Positions 27,301 to 40,181 of a stretch of DNA of 64,000 nucleotides are shown piece by piece. Position 1 is the stretch's first letter. Each line of letters begins with the position of its first letter. This stretch comes from Leptidea sinapis (lineage: Eukaryota; Arthropoda; Insecta; Lepidoptera; Pieridae): assembly GCF_905404315.1 (NCBI RefSeq), contig NC_066304.1:9238001-9302000 (forward strand), read 5' to 3'. Below the pieces are notes generated by a model, which was not told the origin of the DNA, made no database searches, and saw only the letters and a list, made by a program, of their open reading frames with translations. A program made the translations under genes and the position numbers.

Positions 27301-30300
27301 GCGGCGGCCATCTTGGATTTAAAAACTGTCCACAAAATATTTATCTGCACCCTCGAGAACCTCGGGTACGATATCCATATTGCTGAAATCATAATTTTGT
27401 TCAACGGCCATCTTGGATTTGAAAAATGATCACAAAATCGTTCTCTGCACCCTCGAGAACCTCGGGTACGATATCCATATTGCTGAAATCAAAATTTTGT
27501 GCGTTGTTCATCTTGGATTTGAAAAATGATCACAAAATTGTTCTCAGCACCCTCGAGAACCTGGGTTACGATACCCATAATGTAGTTATCATACTTTTGA
27601 GCGGCGGCCATCTTGGATTTGAAAACTGACCACAAAATCTTTCTCTGCACCTTCGAGAATCTCGGGTACGATATCCATATTGCTGAAATCATACTTTTGA
27701 GCGGTGGCCATCTTGGATTTGAAAACTGACCACAAAATCTTTCTCTGCACCCTCGAGAAGCTCGGGTACGATATCCATATTGCTGAAATCATAATTTTGT
27801 GCGGCGGCCATCTTGGATTGGAAAAATGATCACAAAATCGTTCTCAGCACCCTCGAGAACCTAGGATACGATACCCATAATCTAGTTATCATACTTTTGA
27901 GCGGCGGCCATCTTGGATTTGAAAAATTATCACAAAATTGTTCGCAGCACCCTCGAGAACCTTGGTTACGATACCCATAATGTTGTTATCATACTTTTGA
28001 GCGGCGGCCATCTTGGATTTGAAAACTGACCACAAAATCTTTCTCTGCACCTTCGAGAATCTCGGGTACGATATCCATATTGCTGAAATCATACTTTTGT
28101 GCGGCGGCCATCTTGGATTTGAAAAATAATCACCAAATCGTTTTCTGCACCCTCGAGAACCTCGGGTACGATATCCATATTGCTAAAATCATAATTTTGT
28201 GCGGCGGCCATCTTGGATTTGAAAAATAATCACCAAATCGTTTTCTGCACCCTCGAGAACCTCGGGTACGATATCCATATTGCTAAAATCATAATTTTGT
28301 GCGGCGGCCATCTTGGATTTGAAAAATGATCACAAAATCTTTCTCTGCACCCTCGAGAAGCTCGGGTACGATATCCATATTGCTGAAATCATAATTTTGT
28401 GCAACGGCCATCTTGGATTTGAAAAATGATCACAAAATCTTTCTCTGCACCTTCGAGAATCTCGGGTACGATATCCATATTGCTGAAATCATACTTTTGA
28501 GCGGCGGCCATCTTGGATTTGAAAACTGACCACAAAATCTTTCTCTGCACCCTCGAGAGGCTCGGGTACGATATCCACATTGGTGAAAACATAATTTTGT
28601 GCGGCGGCCATCTTGGATTATAAAAATTATCACAAAATTGTTCTCAGCACCCTCGATAACCTGGGTTACGATACCCATAATGTAGTTATCATACTTTTGA
28701 GCGAAGGCCATCTTGGATTGGAAAAATGATCACAAAATCGTTCTCAGCACCCTCGAGAACCTGGGATACAATACCCATAATGTAGTTATCATACTTTTGA
28801 GCGGCGGCCATCTTGGATTTCAAAACTGACCACAAAATCTTTCTCTGCACCCTCGAGAATCTCGGGTACGATATCCATATTGCTGAAATCATAATTTTGT
28901 GCGGCGGCCATCATGAATTTGAAAAATGATCACCAAATCGTTCTCTGCACCCTCGAGAACCTCTGATACGATACCCATAATGTAGTTATCATACTTTTGA
29001 GCGGCGGCCATCTTGGATTTAAAAACTGTCCACAAAATATTTCTCTGCACCCTCGAGAACCTCGGGTACGATATCCATATTGCTGAAATCATAATTTTGT
29101 GCAACGGCCATCTTGGATTTGAAAAATGATCACAAAATCGTTCTCTGCACCCTCGAGAACCTCGGGTACGATATCCATATTGCTGAAATCAAAATTTTGT
29201 GCGTTGTTCATCTTGGATTTTAAAAATGATCACAAAATTGTTCTCAGCACCCTCGAGAACCTGGGTTACGATACCCATAATGTAGTTATCATACTTTTGA
29301 GCGGCGGCCATCTTGGATTTGAAAACTGACCACAAAATCTTTCTCTGCACCCTCGAGAAGCTCGGGTACGATATCCATATTGCTGAAATCATAATTTTGT
29401 GCGGCGGCCATCTTGGATTGGAAAAATGATCACAAAATTGTTCTCAGCACCCTCGAGAACCTAGGATACGATACCCATAATCTAGTTATCATACTTTTGA
29501 GCGGCGGCCATCTTGGATTTGAAAACTGTCCACAAAATATTTCTCTGCACCCTCGAGAACCTCGGGTACGATATCCATATTGCTGAAATCATAATTTTGT
29601 GCGGCGGCCATCTTGGATTTGAAAAATGATCACAAAATCGTTCTCAGGACCCTCGAGAACCTCTGATACGATACCCATAATGTAGTTATCATACTTTTGA
29701 GCGGCGGCCATCTGGGATTTGAAAACTGACCACAAAATCTTTCTCTGCACCTTTGAGAATCTCGGGTAAGATATCCATATTGCTGAAATGATAATTTTGT
29801 GCGGCGGCCATCTTGGATTTGAAAAATGATCACAAAATCGTTCTCAGCACCCTCGAGAACCTCTGATACGATACCCATAATGTAGTTATCATACTTTTGA
29901 GCGGCGGCCATCTGGGATTTAAAAATGATCCCAAAATTGTTTTCTGCACCCTCGAGAACCTCGGACACGATATCCACATTGGTGAAAACATAATTTTGTG
30001 TGGCGGCCATCTTGGATTAGAAAAATGATCACAAAATCGTTCTCAGCACCCTCGAGAACCTCTGATACGATACCCATAATGTAGTTATCATACTTTTGAG
30101 CGGCGGCCATCTTGGATTTGAAAAATGATCACAAAATCGTTCTCTGCACCCTCGAGAACCTCGGGTACGATATCCATATTGCTGAAATAATAATTTTGTG
30201 CGGCGGCAATCTTGGATTTGAAAAATGATCACAAAATTGTTCTCAGCACCCTCGAGAACCTGGGTTACGATACCCATAATGTAGTTATCATACTTTTGAG

Positions 30301-31460
30301 CGGCGGCCATCTTGGATTTGAAAACTGACCACAAAATCTTTCTCTGCACCCTCGAGAAGCTCGGGTACGATATCCATATTGCTGAAATCATAATTTTTTG
30401 CGGCGGCCATCATGGATTTGAAAAATGATCACCAAATCGTTCTCTGCACCCTCGAGAACCTCTGATACGATACCCATAATGTAGTTATCATACTTTTGAG
30501 CGGCGGCCATCTTGGATTGGAAAAATGATCACAAAATCGTTCTCAGCACCCTCGAGAACCTGGGAGACGATACCCATAATGTAGTTATCATACTTTTGAG
30601 CGGCGGCCATCTTGGATTTGAAAACTGTCCACAAAATATTTCTCTGCACCCTCGAGAACCTCGGGTACGATATCCATATTGCTGAAATCATAATTTTGTG
30701 CGGCGGCCATCTTGGATTTGAAAAATGATCATAAAATCGTTCTCAGCACCCTCGAGAACCTCGGGTACGATATCCATATTGCTGAAATCATAATTTTGTG
30801 CGGCGGCCATCTTGGATTTGAAAAATGATCACATAATTGTTCTCAGCACCCTCGAGAACCTGGGTTACGATACCCATAATGTAGTTATCATACTTTTGAG
30901 CGGCGGCCATCTTGGATTTGAAAACTGACCACAAAATCTTTCTCTGCACCCTCGAGAACCTGGGATACGATACCCATAATGTAGTTATCATTCTTTTGAG
31001 CGGCGACCATCTTGGATTCAAACACTGTCCACAAAATATTTCTCTGCACCCTCGAGAACCTCGGGTACGATATCCATATTGCTGAAATCATAATTTTGTG
31101 CGGCGGCAATCTAGGATTTGAATAATGATCACAAAATCGTTCTCAGCACCCTCGAGAACCTCTGATACGATACCCATAATCTAGTTATCATACTTTTGAG
31201 CGGCGGCCATCTTGGATTTAAAAACTGACCAGAAAATCTTTCTCTGCACCCTCGAGAACCTCGGGTACGATATCCATATTGCTGAAATCATAATTTTTTG
31301 CGGCGGCCGTCATGGATTTGAAAAATGATCACCAAATCGTTCTCTGCACCCTCGAGAACCTCTGATACGATACCCATAATGTAGTTATCATACTTTTGAG
31401 CGGCGGCCATCTTGGATTGGAAAAATGATCACAAAATCGTTCTCAGCACCCTCGAGAACC
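24297..31460. repeat. ~7.2 kb higher-order repeat, copy 2
   Basis: Direct tandem copy of 17,005-24,264, differing mainly by one missing monomer (about 27,041-27,057), the absence of the four-base loss seen at 22,067, a replaced stretch around 29,510-29,620, and scattered substitutions. The join with copy 1 is a chimeric monomer in which an L head runs into an A monomer (24,289-24,311). Near-identity across 7 kb indicates a recent duplication by unequal exchange, or an assembly effect that long reads would settle. No gene is seen. Confidence 0.9.
27041..27057. other. Monomer-loss junction in 7.2 kb copy 2
   Basis: The stretch ttctcagcaccctcga joins the gattataaaaattatc monomer directly to the ctgggatacaatac tail. 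In copy 1 (19,733-19,875) these belong to two successive monomers, the second with gcgaaggcc. Loss of 100 bp shifts the offset from 7,292 to 7,192. Confidence 0.85.
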
Positions 31461-33183
31461 TGGGAGACGATACCCATAATGTAGTTATCATACTTTTGAG
31501 CGGCGGCCATCTTGGATTTGAAAACTGTCCACAAAATTGTTCTCAGCACCCTCGAGAACCTCGGGTACGATATCCATACTGCTGAAATCATAATTTTGTG
31601 CGACGGCCATCTTGGATTTGAAAAATGATCACAAAATCGTTCTCAGCACCCTCGAGAACCTCTGATACGATACCCATAATGTAGTTATCATACTTTTGAG
31701 CGGCGGCCATCTGGGATTTGAAAACTGACCACAAAATCTTTCTCTGCACCTTTGAGAATCTCGGGTAAGATATCCATATTGCTGAAATGATAATTTTGTG
31801 CGGCGGCCATCTTGGATTTGAAAAATGATCACAAAATCGTTCTCAGCACCCTCGAGAACCTCTGATACGATACCCATAATGTAGTTATCATACTTTTGAG
31901 CGGCGGCCATCTGGGATTTAAAAATGATCCCAAAATTGTTTTCTGCACCCTCGAGAACCTCGGACACGATATCCACATTGGTGAAAACATAATTTTGTGT
32001 GACGGCCATCTTGGATTAGAAAAATGATCACAAAATCGTTCTCAGCACCCTCGAGAACCTCTGATACGATACCCATAATGTAGTTATCATACTTTTGAGC
32101 GGCGGCCATCTTGGATTTGAAAAATGATCACAAAATCGTTCTCTGCACCCTCGAGAACCTCGGGTACGATATCCATATTGCTGAAATAATAATTTTGTGC
32201 GGCGGCAATCTTGGATTTGAAAAATGATCACAAAATTGTTCTCAGCACCCTCGAGAACCTGGGTTACGATACCCATAATGTAGTTATCATACTTTTGAGC
32301 GGCGGCCATCTTGGATTTGAAAACTGACCACAAAATCTTTCTCTGCACCCTCGAGAAGCTCGGGTACGATATCCATATTGCTGAAATCATAATTTTTTGC
32401 GGCGGCCATCATGGATTTGAAAAATGATCACCAAATCGTTCTCTGCACCCTCGAGAACCTCTGATACGATACCCATAATGTAGTTATCATACTTTTGAGC
32501 GGCGGCCATCTTGGATTGGAAAAATGATCACAAAATCGTTCTCAGCACCCTCGAGAACCTGGGAGACGATACCCATAATGTAGTTATCATACTTTTGAGC
32601 GGCGGCCATCTTGGATTTGAAAACTGTCCACAAAATATTTCTCTGCACCCTCGAGAACCTCGGGTACGATATCCATATTGCTGAAATCATAATTTTGTGC
32701 GGCGGCCATCTTGGATTTGAAAAATGATCATAAAATCGTTCTCAGCACCCTCGAGAACCTCGGGTACGATATCCATATTGCTGAAATCATAATTTTGTGC
32801 GGCGGCCATCTTGGATTTGAAAAATGAACACATAATTGTTCTCAGCACCCTCGAGAACCTGGGTTACGATACCCATAATGTAGTTATCATACTTTTGAGC
32901 GGCGGCCATCTTGGATTTGAAAACTGACCACAAAATCTTTCTCTGCACCCTCGAGAACCTGGGATACGATACCCATAATGTAGTTATCATTCTTTTGAGC
33001 GGCGACCATCTTGGATTCAAACACTGTCCACAAAATATTTCTCTGCACCCTCGAGAACCTCGGGTACGATATCCATATTGCTGAAATCATAATTTTGTGC
33101 GGCGGCAATCTAGGATTTGAATAATGATCACAAAATCGTTCTCAGCACCCTCGAGAACCTCTGATACGATACCCATAATCTAG
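29580..33183. repeat. ~2.0 kb tandem repeat nested at the end of 7.2 kb copy 2
   Basis: The block starting near 29,626 is repeated 1,999 bp later near 31,625 and diverges again at about 33,184, where a D monomer replaces a B-like one. Both copies carry ccatctggga, tgtg(g/a)cggcc, ttttttgcgg and the attcaaacactg monomer. The same block sits at about 22,430-24,264 and, in part, at 11,040-12,170. The upstream edge of the second copy is the chimeric monomer 31,479-31,578. It overlaps the end of the 7.2 kb copy by design. Confidence 0.85.
31479..31578. other. Chimeric monomer at a 2.0 kb repeat boundary
   Basis: Left half is a G-head monomer with gaaaactgtccac, as at about 23,397 and 30,595. The right half (ttgttctcagcac, cctcgggtac, then catactgctg and gcgacgg) is that of about 22,341-22,420. 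The switch lies in acaaaat at 31,531-31,537. It marks the start of the third copy of the 22.4 kb block. Confidence 0.85.
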
Positions 33184-33724
33184 TCATCATACTTTTGAGC
33201 GGCGGCCATCTCGGATTTAAAAATGATCCCAAAATTGTTTTCTTCACCCTCGAGAACCTCGGACACGATATCCATATTGCTGAAATCATAATTTTGTGCG
33301 GCCGCCATCTTGGATTTGAAAAATGATCACCAAATTGTTCTCAGCACCCTCGAGAACCTGGGTTACGATACCCATAATATAGTTATCATACTTTTGAGCG
33401 GCGGCCATCTTGGATTTAAAAACTGTCCACAAAATATTTCTCTGCACCCTCGATTTAAAAATGATCCCAAAATTGTTTTCTTCACCCTCGAGAACCTCGG
33501 ACACGATATCCATATTGCTGAAATCATAATTTTGTGCGGCCGCCATCTTGGATTTGAAAAATTATCACAAAATTGTTCTCAGCCCCCTCGAGAACCTCTG
33601 ATAAGATACCCATAATGTAGTTATCATACTTTTGAGCGGCGGCCATCTTGGATTTAAAAACTGACCAGAAAATCTTTCTCTGCACCCTCGAGAACCTCGG
33701 GTACGATATCCATATTGCTGAAAT
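32388..33724. repeat. 1,337 bp tandem repeat, copy 1
   Basis: Fourteen monomer positions reduced to 1,337 bp: two 99 bp D-type losses plus 61 bp missing from the fused unit at 33,377-33,514. The copy begins at an aattttttgcgg head and repeats immediately at 33,725. Shared markers include gcgaccatc, attcaaacactg, two NotI-bearing A monomers, and catcataaaatc-type changes. Confidence 0.88.
33377..33514. other. Fused 138 bp double monomer, copy 1
   Basis: A G-head monomer stops at caccctcga and continues straight into tttaaaaatgatccc of a class D monomer. 138 bp replaces the expected 199, so 61 bp (tail, D head and core with its YY1-type word) are missing. The two CACCCTCG words lie only 38 bp apart (33,445 and 33,483). 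Confidence 0.92.
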
Positions 33725-35061
33725 CATAATTTTTTGCGGCGGCCGTCATGGATTTGAAAAATGATCACCAAATCGTTCTCTGCACCCTCGACAACCTCTG
33801 ATACGATACCCATAATGTAGTTATCATACTTTTGAGCGGCGGCCATCTTGGATTGGAAAAATGATCACAAAATCGTTCTCAGCACCCTCGAGAACCTGGG
33901 AGACGATACCCATAATGTAGTTATCATACTTTTGAGCGGCGGCCATCTTGGATTTGAAAACTGTCCACAAAATATTTCTCTGCACCCTCGAGAACCTCGG
34001 GTACGATATCCATATTGCTGAAATCATAATTTTGTGCGGCGGCCATCTTGGATTTGAAAAATGATCATAAAATCGTTCTCAGCACCCTCGAGAACCTCGG
34101 GTACGATATCCATATTGCTGAAATCATAATTTTGTGCGGCGGCCATCTTGGATTTGAAAAATGATCACATAATTGTTCTCAGCACCCTCGAGAACCTGGG
34201 TTACGATACCCATAATGTAGTTATCATACTTTTGAGCGGCGGCCATCTTGGATTTGAAAACTGACCACAAAATCTTTCTCCGCACCCTCGAGAACCTGGG
34301 ATACGATACCCATAATGTAGTTATCATTCTTTTGAGCGGCGACCATCTTGGATTCAAACACTGTCCACAAAATATTTCTCTGCACCCTCGAGAACCTCGG
34401 GTACGATATCCATATTGCTGAAATCATAATTTTGTGCGGCGGCAATCTAGGATTTGAATAATGATCACAAAATCGTTCTCAGCACCCTCGAGAACCTCTG
34501 ATACGATACCCATAATCTAGTCATCATACTTTTGAGCGGCGGCCATCTCGGATTTAAAAATGATCCCAAAATTGTTTTCTTCACCCTCGAGAACCTCGGA
34601 CACGATATCCATATTGCTGAAATCATAATTTTGTGCGGCCGCCATCTCGGATTTGAAAAATGATCACCAAATTGTTCTCAGCACCCTCGAGAACCTGGGT
34701 TACGATACCCATAATATAGTTATCATACTTTTGAGCGGCGGCCATCTTGGATTTAAAAACTGTCCACAAAATATTTCTCTGCACCCTCGATTTAAAAATG
34801 ATCCCAAAATTGTTTTCTTCACCCTCGAGAACCTCGGACACGATATCCATATTGCTGAAATCATAATTTTGTGCGGCCGCCATCTTGGATTTGAAAAATT
34901 ATCACAAAATTGTTCTCAGCCCCCTCGAGAACCTCTGATACGATACCCATAATGTAGTTATCATACTTTTGAGCGGCGGCCATCTTGGATTTAAAAACTG
35001 ACCAGAAAATCTTTCTCTGCACCCTCGAGAACCTCGGGTACGATATCCATATTGCTGAAAT
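33725..35061. repeat. 1,337 bp tandem repeat, copy 2
   Basis: Second copy of 32,388-33,724 at an exact offset of 1,337 bp through the fused unit (34,714-34,851). It differs by a few substitutions such as ctccgcaccc near 34,280 and ccatctcgg near 34,645. After about 35,061 the sequence turns into the gcggcaatctagg head of the next segment. Confidence 0.88.
34714..34851. other. Fused 138 bp double monomer, copy 2
   Basis: Same junction as 33,377-33,514, displaced by exactly 1,337 bp as part of the tandem duplication. Confidence 0.92.
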
Positions 35062-37045
35062 CATAATTTTGTGCGGCGGCAATCTAGGATTTGAAAAATG
35101 ATCACAAAATCGTTCTCAGCCCCCTCGAGAACCTCTGATACGATACCCATAATGTAGTTATCATACTTTTGAGCGGCGGCCATCTTGGATTTAAAAACTG
35201 TCCAAAAATATTTCTCTGCATCCTCGAGAACCTCGGGTACGATATCCATATTGCTGAAATCATAATTTTGTGCAACGGCCATCTTGGATTTGAAAAATGG
35301 TCACAAAATCGTTCTCAGCACCCTCGAGAACCTCTGATACGATACCCATAATGTAGTTATCATACTTTTGAGCGGCGGCCATCTTGGATTTAAAAACTGT
35401 CCACAAAATATTTCTCTGCACCCTCGATTTAAAATTGATCCCAAAATTGTTTTCTTCACCCTCGAGAACCTCGGACACGATATCCATATTGCTGAAATCA
35501 TAATTTTGTGCGGCCGCCATCTTGGATTTGAAAAATTATCACAAAATTGTTCTCAGCACCCTCGAGAACCTGGGTTACGATGCCCATAATATAGTTATCA
35601 TACTTTTGAGCGGCGGCCATCTTGGATTTGAAAACTGACCACAAAATCTTTCTCTGCACCTTCGAGAATCTCGGGTACGATATCCATATTGCTGAAATCA
35701 TAATTTTGTGCGGCGGCCATCTTGGATTTGAAAAATAATCACCAAATCGTTCTCTGCACCCTCGAGAACCTCGGGTACGATATCCATATTGCTAAAATCA
35801 TAATTTTGTGCGGCGGCCATCTTGGATTTGAAAAATGATCACAAAATCGTTCTCAGCACCCTCGAGAACCTCTGATACGATATCCATAATGTAGTTATCA
35901 TACTTTTGAGCGGCGGCCATCTTGGATTTGAAAACTGATCACATAATGTTTCTTTGCACCCTCGAGAACGTAGGATACGATACCCATAATCTAGTTATCA
36001 TACTTTTGAACGGTGGCCATCTGGAATTTAAAAATGATCCCAAAATTGTTTTCTGCACCCTCGAGAACCTCGGACACGAGATCCACATTGGTGAAAACAT
36101 AATTTTGTGCGGCGGCCATCTTGGATTAGAAAAATGATCACAAAATCGTTCTCAGCACCCTCGAGAACCTCTGATACGATACCCATAATGTAGTTATCAT
36201 ACTTTTGAGCGGCGGCCATCTTGGATTTGAAAAATGATCACAAAATCGTTCTCTGCACCCTCGAGAACCTCGGGTACGATATCCATATTGCTGAAATCAT
36301 AATTTTGTGCGGCGGCCATCTTGGATTTGAAAAATGATCACAAAATTGTTCTCAGCACCCTCGAGAACCTGGGTTACGATACCCACAATGTAGTTATCAT
36401 ACTTTTGAGCGGCGGCCATCTTGGATTTGAAAACTGACCACAAAATCTTTCTCTGCACCCTCGAGAATCTCGGGTACGATATCCATATTGCTGAAATCAT
36501 AATTTTGTGCGGCGGCCATCATGGATTTGAAAAATGATCACCAAATCGTTCTCTGCACCCTCGAGAACCTCTGATACGATACCCATAATGTAGTTATCAT
36601 ACTTTTGAGCGGCGGCCATCTTGGACTTGAAAAATGATCACAAAATCGTTCTCTGCACCCTCGAGAACCTCGGGTACGATATCCATATTGCTGAAATCAA
36701 AAATTTGTGCGTTGTTCATCTTGGATTTGAAAAATGATCACAAAATTGTTCTCAGCACCCTCGAGAACCTGGGTTACGATACCCATAATGTAGTTATCAT
36801 ACTTTTGAGCAGCGGCCATCTTGGATTTGAAAACTGACCACAAAATCTTTCTCTGCACCTTCGAGAATCTTGGGTACGATATCCATATTGCTGAAATCAT
36901 ACTTTTGAGCGGCGGCCATCTTTGATTTAAAAAATGATCACAAAATCGTTCTCAGCACCCTCGAGAACCTCTGATACGATACCCATAATCTAGTCATCAT
37001 ACTTTTGAGCGGCGGCCATCTCGGATTTAAAAATGATCCCAAAAT
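35062..37045. repeat. Array segment shared with 59.1-61.1 kb
   Basis: About 20 monomers that reappear at an offset of 24,043 bp (59,105-61,088). Shared private changes are ctgtccaaaaat (one base short, 35,2xx and 59,2xx), tttaaaattgatccc, ccatctggaa, cacgagatcc and aaaaatttgtgcg. The first part also occurs at 51,978-52,460 (offset 16,916). It includes the fused 138 bp unit at 35,351-35,488. No gene is seen. Confidence 0.88.
35351..35488. other. Fused 138 bp double monomer, copy 3
   Basis: Same junction as at 33,452, with tttaaaattgatccc in place of tttaaaaatgatccc; that substitution is shared with 59,394-59,531. It starts 637 bp after copy 2. Confidence 0.92.
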
Positions 37046-37086
37046 TGTTTTCTTCACCCTCGAGAACCTCGGACACGATATCCATA
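36988..37086. repeat. Representative class D monomer (99 bp, L head)
   Basis: Head atctagtcatcat, core ccatctcgg, then atttaaaaatgatccc (one base shorter than the usual atttgaaaaatgatcac), then ttttcttcaccctcgag and the cctcggacac tail. Class D is the main source of 99 bp periods. Further examples start at 17,291, 18,390, 19,189 and 37,787. It nearly always follows a class C monomer and precedes class A. Confidence 0.9.
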
Positions 37087-37186
37087 TTGCTGAAATCATA
37101 ATTTTGTGCGGCCGCCATCTTGGATTTGAAAAATGATCACAAAATTGTTCTCAGCGCCCTCGAGAACCTGGGTTACGATACCCATA
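37087..37186. repeat. Representative class A monomer (NotI variant)
   Basis: N head ttgctgaaatcataat, then GCGGCCGCCATCTTGG, gatcacaaaattgttctcag, and the cctgggttac tail ending gatacccata. In this variant the usual gcggcggcc is gcggccgcc, creating a NotI site at 37,108-37,115 and an exact GCCGCCATCTTG YY1-type word. It follows class D. Confidence 0.9.
37111..37122 (+). promoter_or_regulatory. YY1/Pho-type binding word, exact form (example)
   Basis: GCCGCCATCTTG matches the well-known YY1 consensus (CAAGATGGCGGC on the other strand); the CCAT core is also that of fly Pho. The majority monomer has GCGGCCATCTTG, one mismatch outside the core, so the word or a close relative occurs roughly once per 100 bp across the array. 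Class C (ggcaatctagg) lacks it, and class D (ccatctcgg) keeps CCAT but alters the 3' side. Binding is inferred, not shown. Confidence 0.45.
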
Positions 37187-37286
37187 ATATAGTTATCATA
37201 CTTTTGAGCGGCGGCCATCTCGGATTTGAAAACTGACCAGAAAATCTTTCTCTGCACCCTCGAGAACCTCGGGTACGATATCCATA
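37187..37286. repeat. Representative class B monomer
   Basis: G head (atatagttat here, atgtagttat elsewhere), cttttgag, core, gaaaactgacca(c/g)aaaatc, tttctctgcac and the cctcgggtac tail ending gatatccata. Variants with ccttcgagaatctcggg carry the closest CENP-B-box-like word. It follows class A almost everywhere. Confidence 0.88.
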
Positions 37287-37386
37287 TTGCTGAAATCATA
37301 ATTTTGTGCGGCGGCAATCTAGGATTTGAAAAATGATCACAAAATCGTTCTCAGCACCCTCGAGAACCTCTGATACGATACCCATA
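37287..37386. repeat. Representative class C monomer
   Basis: N head, then ggcaatctaggatttga in place of ggccatcttggatttga, followed by aatgatcacaaaatcg, ttctcagcac and a cctctgatac tail ending gatacccata. The two changes in the core remove the CCAT word, so this class lacks the YY1/Pho-type site. Confidence 0.88.
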
Positions 37387-37486
37387 ATGTAGTTATCATG
37401 TTTTTGAGCGGCGGCCATCTTGGATTTGAAAAATGATCACAAAATCGTTCTCTGCACCCTCGAGAACCTCGGGTACGATATCCATA
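37387..37486. repeat. Representative class E monomer
   Basis: G head, core, gaaaaatgatcacaaaatcg, ttctctgcac and the cctcgggtac tail ending gatatccata. It takes the place of class D in 400 bp tetramers. This particular copy has the rare catgtttttgag head shared with 40,58x and 61,44x. Confidence 0.85.
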
Positions 37487-37586
37487 TTGCTAAAATCATA
37501 ATTTTGTGCGGCGGCCATCTTGGATTAGAAAAATGATCACAAAATCGTTATCAGCACCCTCGAGAACCTGGGATAAGATATCCATA
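37487..37586. repeat. Representative class F monomer
   Basis: N head with gctaaaatc, core followed by gattagaaaaatgatc, then cgttatcagc and a ctgggataag tail. It occurs with a following tttagagcgg G monomer at 18,9xx, 26,2xx, 37,487, 39,28x, 40,68x, 42,48x and 61,5xx, and in a relative at 6.9 and 9.7 kb. Confidence 0.85.
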
Positions 37587-38585
37587 ATGTAGTTATCATA
37601 CTTTAGAGCGGCGGCCATCTTGGATTTGAAAACTGTCCACAAAATCTTTCTCTGCACCCTCGAGAACCTCGGGTACGATATCCATATTGCTGAAATCATA
37701 ATTTTGTGCGGCGGCAATCTAGGATTTGAATAATGATCACAAAATCGTTCTCAGTACCCTCGAGAACCTCTGATACGATACCCATAATCTAGTCATCATA
37801 ATTTTGAGCGGCGGCCATCTCGGATTTAAAAATGATCCCAAAATTGTTTTCTTCACCCTCGAGAACCTCGGACACGATATCCATATTGCTGAAATCATAA
37901 TTTTGTGCGGCGGCCATCTTGGATTTGAAAAATTATCACAAAATTGTTCTCAGCACCCTCGAGAACCTGGGTTACGATGCCCATAATATAGTTATCATAC
38001 TTTTGAGCGGCGGCCATCTTGGATTTGAAAACTGACCACAAAATCTTTCTCTGCACCTTCAAGAATCTCGGGTACGATATCCATATTGCTGAATACATAA
38101 TTTTGTGCGGCGGCCATCTTGGATTTGAAAAATAATCACCAAATCGTTCTCTGCACCCTCGAGAACCTCGAGTACGATATCCATATTGCTAAAATCATAA
38201 TTTTGTGCGGCGGCCATCTTGGATTTGAAAAATGATCACAAAATTGTTCTCAGCACCCTCGAGAACCTGGGATACGATACCCATAATGTAGTTATCATTC
38301 TTTTGAGCGGCGGCCATCTTGGATTCAAACACTGTCCACAAAATATTTCTCTGCACCCTCGAGAACCTCGGGTACGATATCCAAAATGTAGTTATCATAC
38401 TTTTGAGCGGCGGCCATCTTGGATTTGAAAAATGATCACAAAATCGTTCTCTGCACCCTCGAGAACCTCGGGTACGATATCCATATTGCTGAAATCATAA
38501 TTTTGTGCGGCGGCCATCTTGGATTTGAAAAATGATCACAAAATTGTTCTCAGCACCCTCGAGAACCTGGGTTACGATACCCATA

Positions 38586-38685
38586 ATGTAGTTATCATAC
38601 TTTTGAGCGGCGGCCATCTTGGATTCAAACACTGTCCACAAAATATTTCTCTGCACCCTCGAGAACCTCGGGTACGATATCCATA
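38586..38685. other. Monomer-loss junction
   Basis: A plain G head is joined to gattcaaacactgtccac. At 62,629-62,830 the corresponding place has two monomers: ggaattgaaaactgaccac, then a tcattctttt head with gattcaaacactg. The loss changes the 24,043 offset to 24,143 and is shared with 41,781-41,880 in the tandem copy, so it predates the 3.2 kb duplication. Confidence 0.85.
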
Positions 38686-40181
38686 TTGCTGAAATCATAA
38701 TTTTGTGCGGCGGCAATCTAGGATTTGAATAATGATCACAAAATCGTTCTCAGCACCCTCGAGAACCTCTGATACGATACCCATAATCTAGTCATCATAC
38801 TTTTGAGCGGCGGCCATCTCGGATTTAAAAATGATCCCAAAATTGTTTTCTTCACCCTCGAGAACCTCGGACACGATATCCATATTGCTGAAATCATAAT
38901 TTTGTGCGGCCGCCATCTTGGATTTGTAAAATGATCACAAAATTGTTCTCAGCGCCCTCGAGAACCTGGGTTACGATACCCATAATATAGTTATCATACT
39001 TTTGAGCGGCGGCCATCTCGGATTTGAAAACTGACCAGAAAATCTTTCTCTGCACCCTCGAGAACCCGGGTACGATATCCATATTGCTGAAATCATAATT
39101 TTGTGCGGCGGCAATCTAGGATTTGAAAAATGATCACAAAATCGTTCTCAACACCCTCGAGAACCTCTGATACGATACCCATAATGTAGTTATCATACTT
39201 TTGAGCGGCGGCCATCTTGGATTTGAAAAATGATCACAAAATCGTTCTCTGCACCCTCGAGAACCTCGGGTCCGTATCCATATTGCTAAAATCATAATTT
39301 TGTGCGGCGGCCATCTTGGATTAGAAAAATGATCACAAAATCGTTATCAGCACCCTCGAGAACCTGGGATAAGATATCCATAATGTAGTTATCATACTTT
39401 AGAGCGGCGGCCATCTTGGATTTGAAAACTGTCCACAAAATCTTTCTCTGCACCCTCGAGAACCTCGGGTACGATATCCATATTGCTGAAATCATAATTT
39501 TGTGCGGCGGCAATCTAGGATTTGAATAATGATCACAAAATCGTTCTCAGCACCCTCGAGAACCTCTGATACGATACCCATAATCTAGTCATCATAATTT
39601 TGAGCGGCGGCCATCTCGAATTTAAAAATGATCCCAAAATTGTTTTCTTCACCCTCGAGAACCTCGGACACGATATCCATATTGCTGAAATCATAATTTT
39701 GTGCGGCGGCCATCTTGGATTTGAAAAATTATCACAAAATTGTTCTCAGCACCCTCGAGAACCTGGGTTACGATGCCCATAATATAGTTATCATACTTTT
39801 GAGCGGCGGCCATCTTGGATTTGAAAACTGACCACAAAATCTTTCTCTGCACCTTCAATAATCTCGGGTACGATATCCATATTGCTGAAAACATAATTTT
39901 GTGCGGCGGCCATCTTGGATTTGAAAAATAATCACCAAATCGTTCTCTGCACCCTCGAGAACCTCGAGTACGATATCCATATTGCTAAAATCATAATTTT
40001 GTGCGGCGGCCATCTTGGATTTGAAAAATGATCACAAAATTGTTCTCAGCACCCTCGAGAACCTGGGATACGATACCCATAATGTAGTTATCATTCTTTT
40101 GAGCGGCGGCCATCTTGGATTCAAACACTGTCCACAAAATATTTCTCTGCACCCTCGAGAACCTCGGGTACGATATCCATA

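Noticed and set aside
33377..33514. Insertion of a mobile element at the odd-length fused unit
   Set aside because: The unit is shorter, not longer, than two monomers, contains only satellite sequence, and has no terminal repeats or target duplication.
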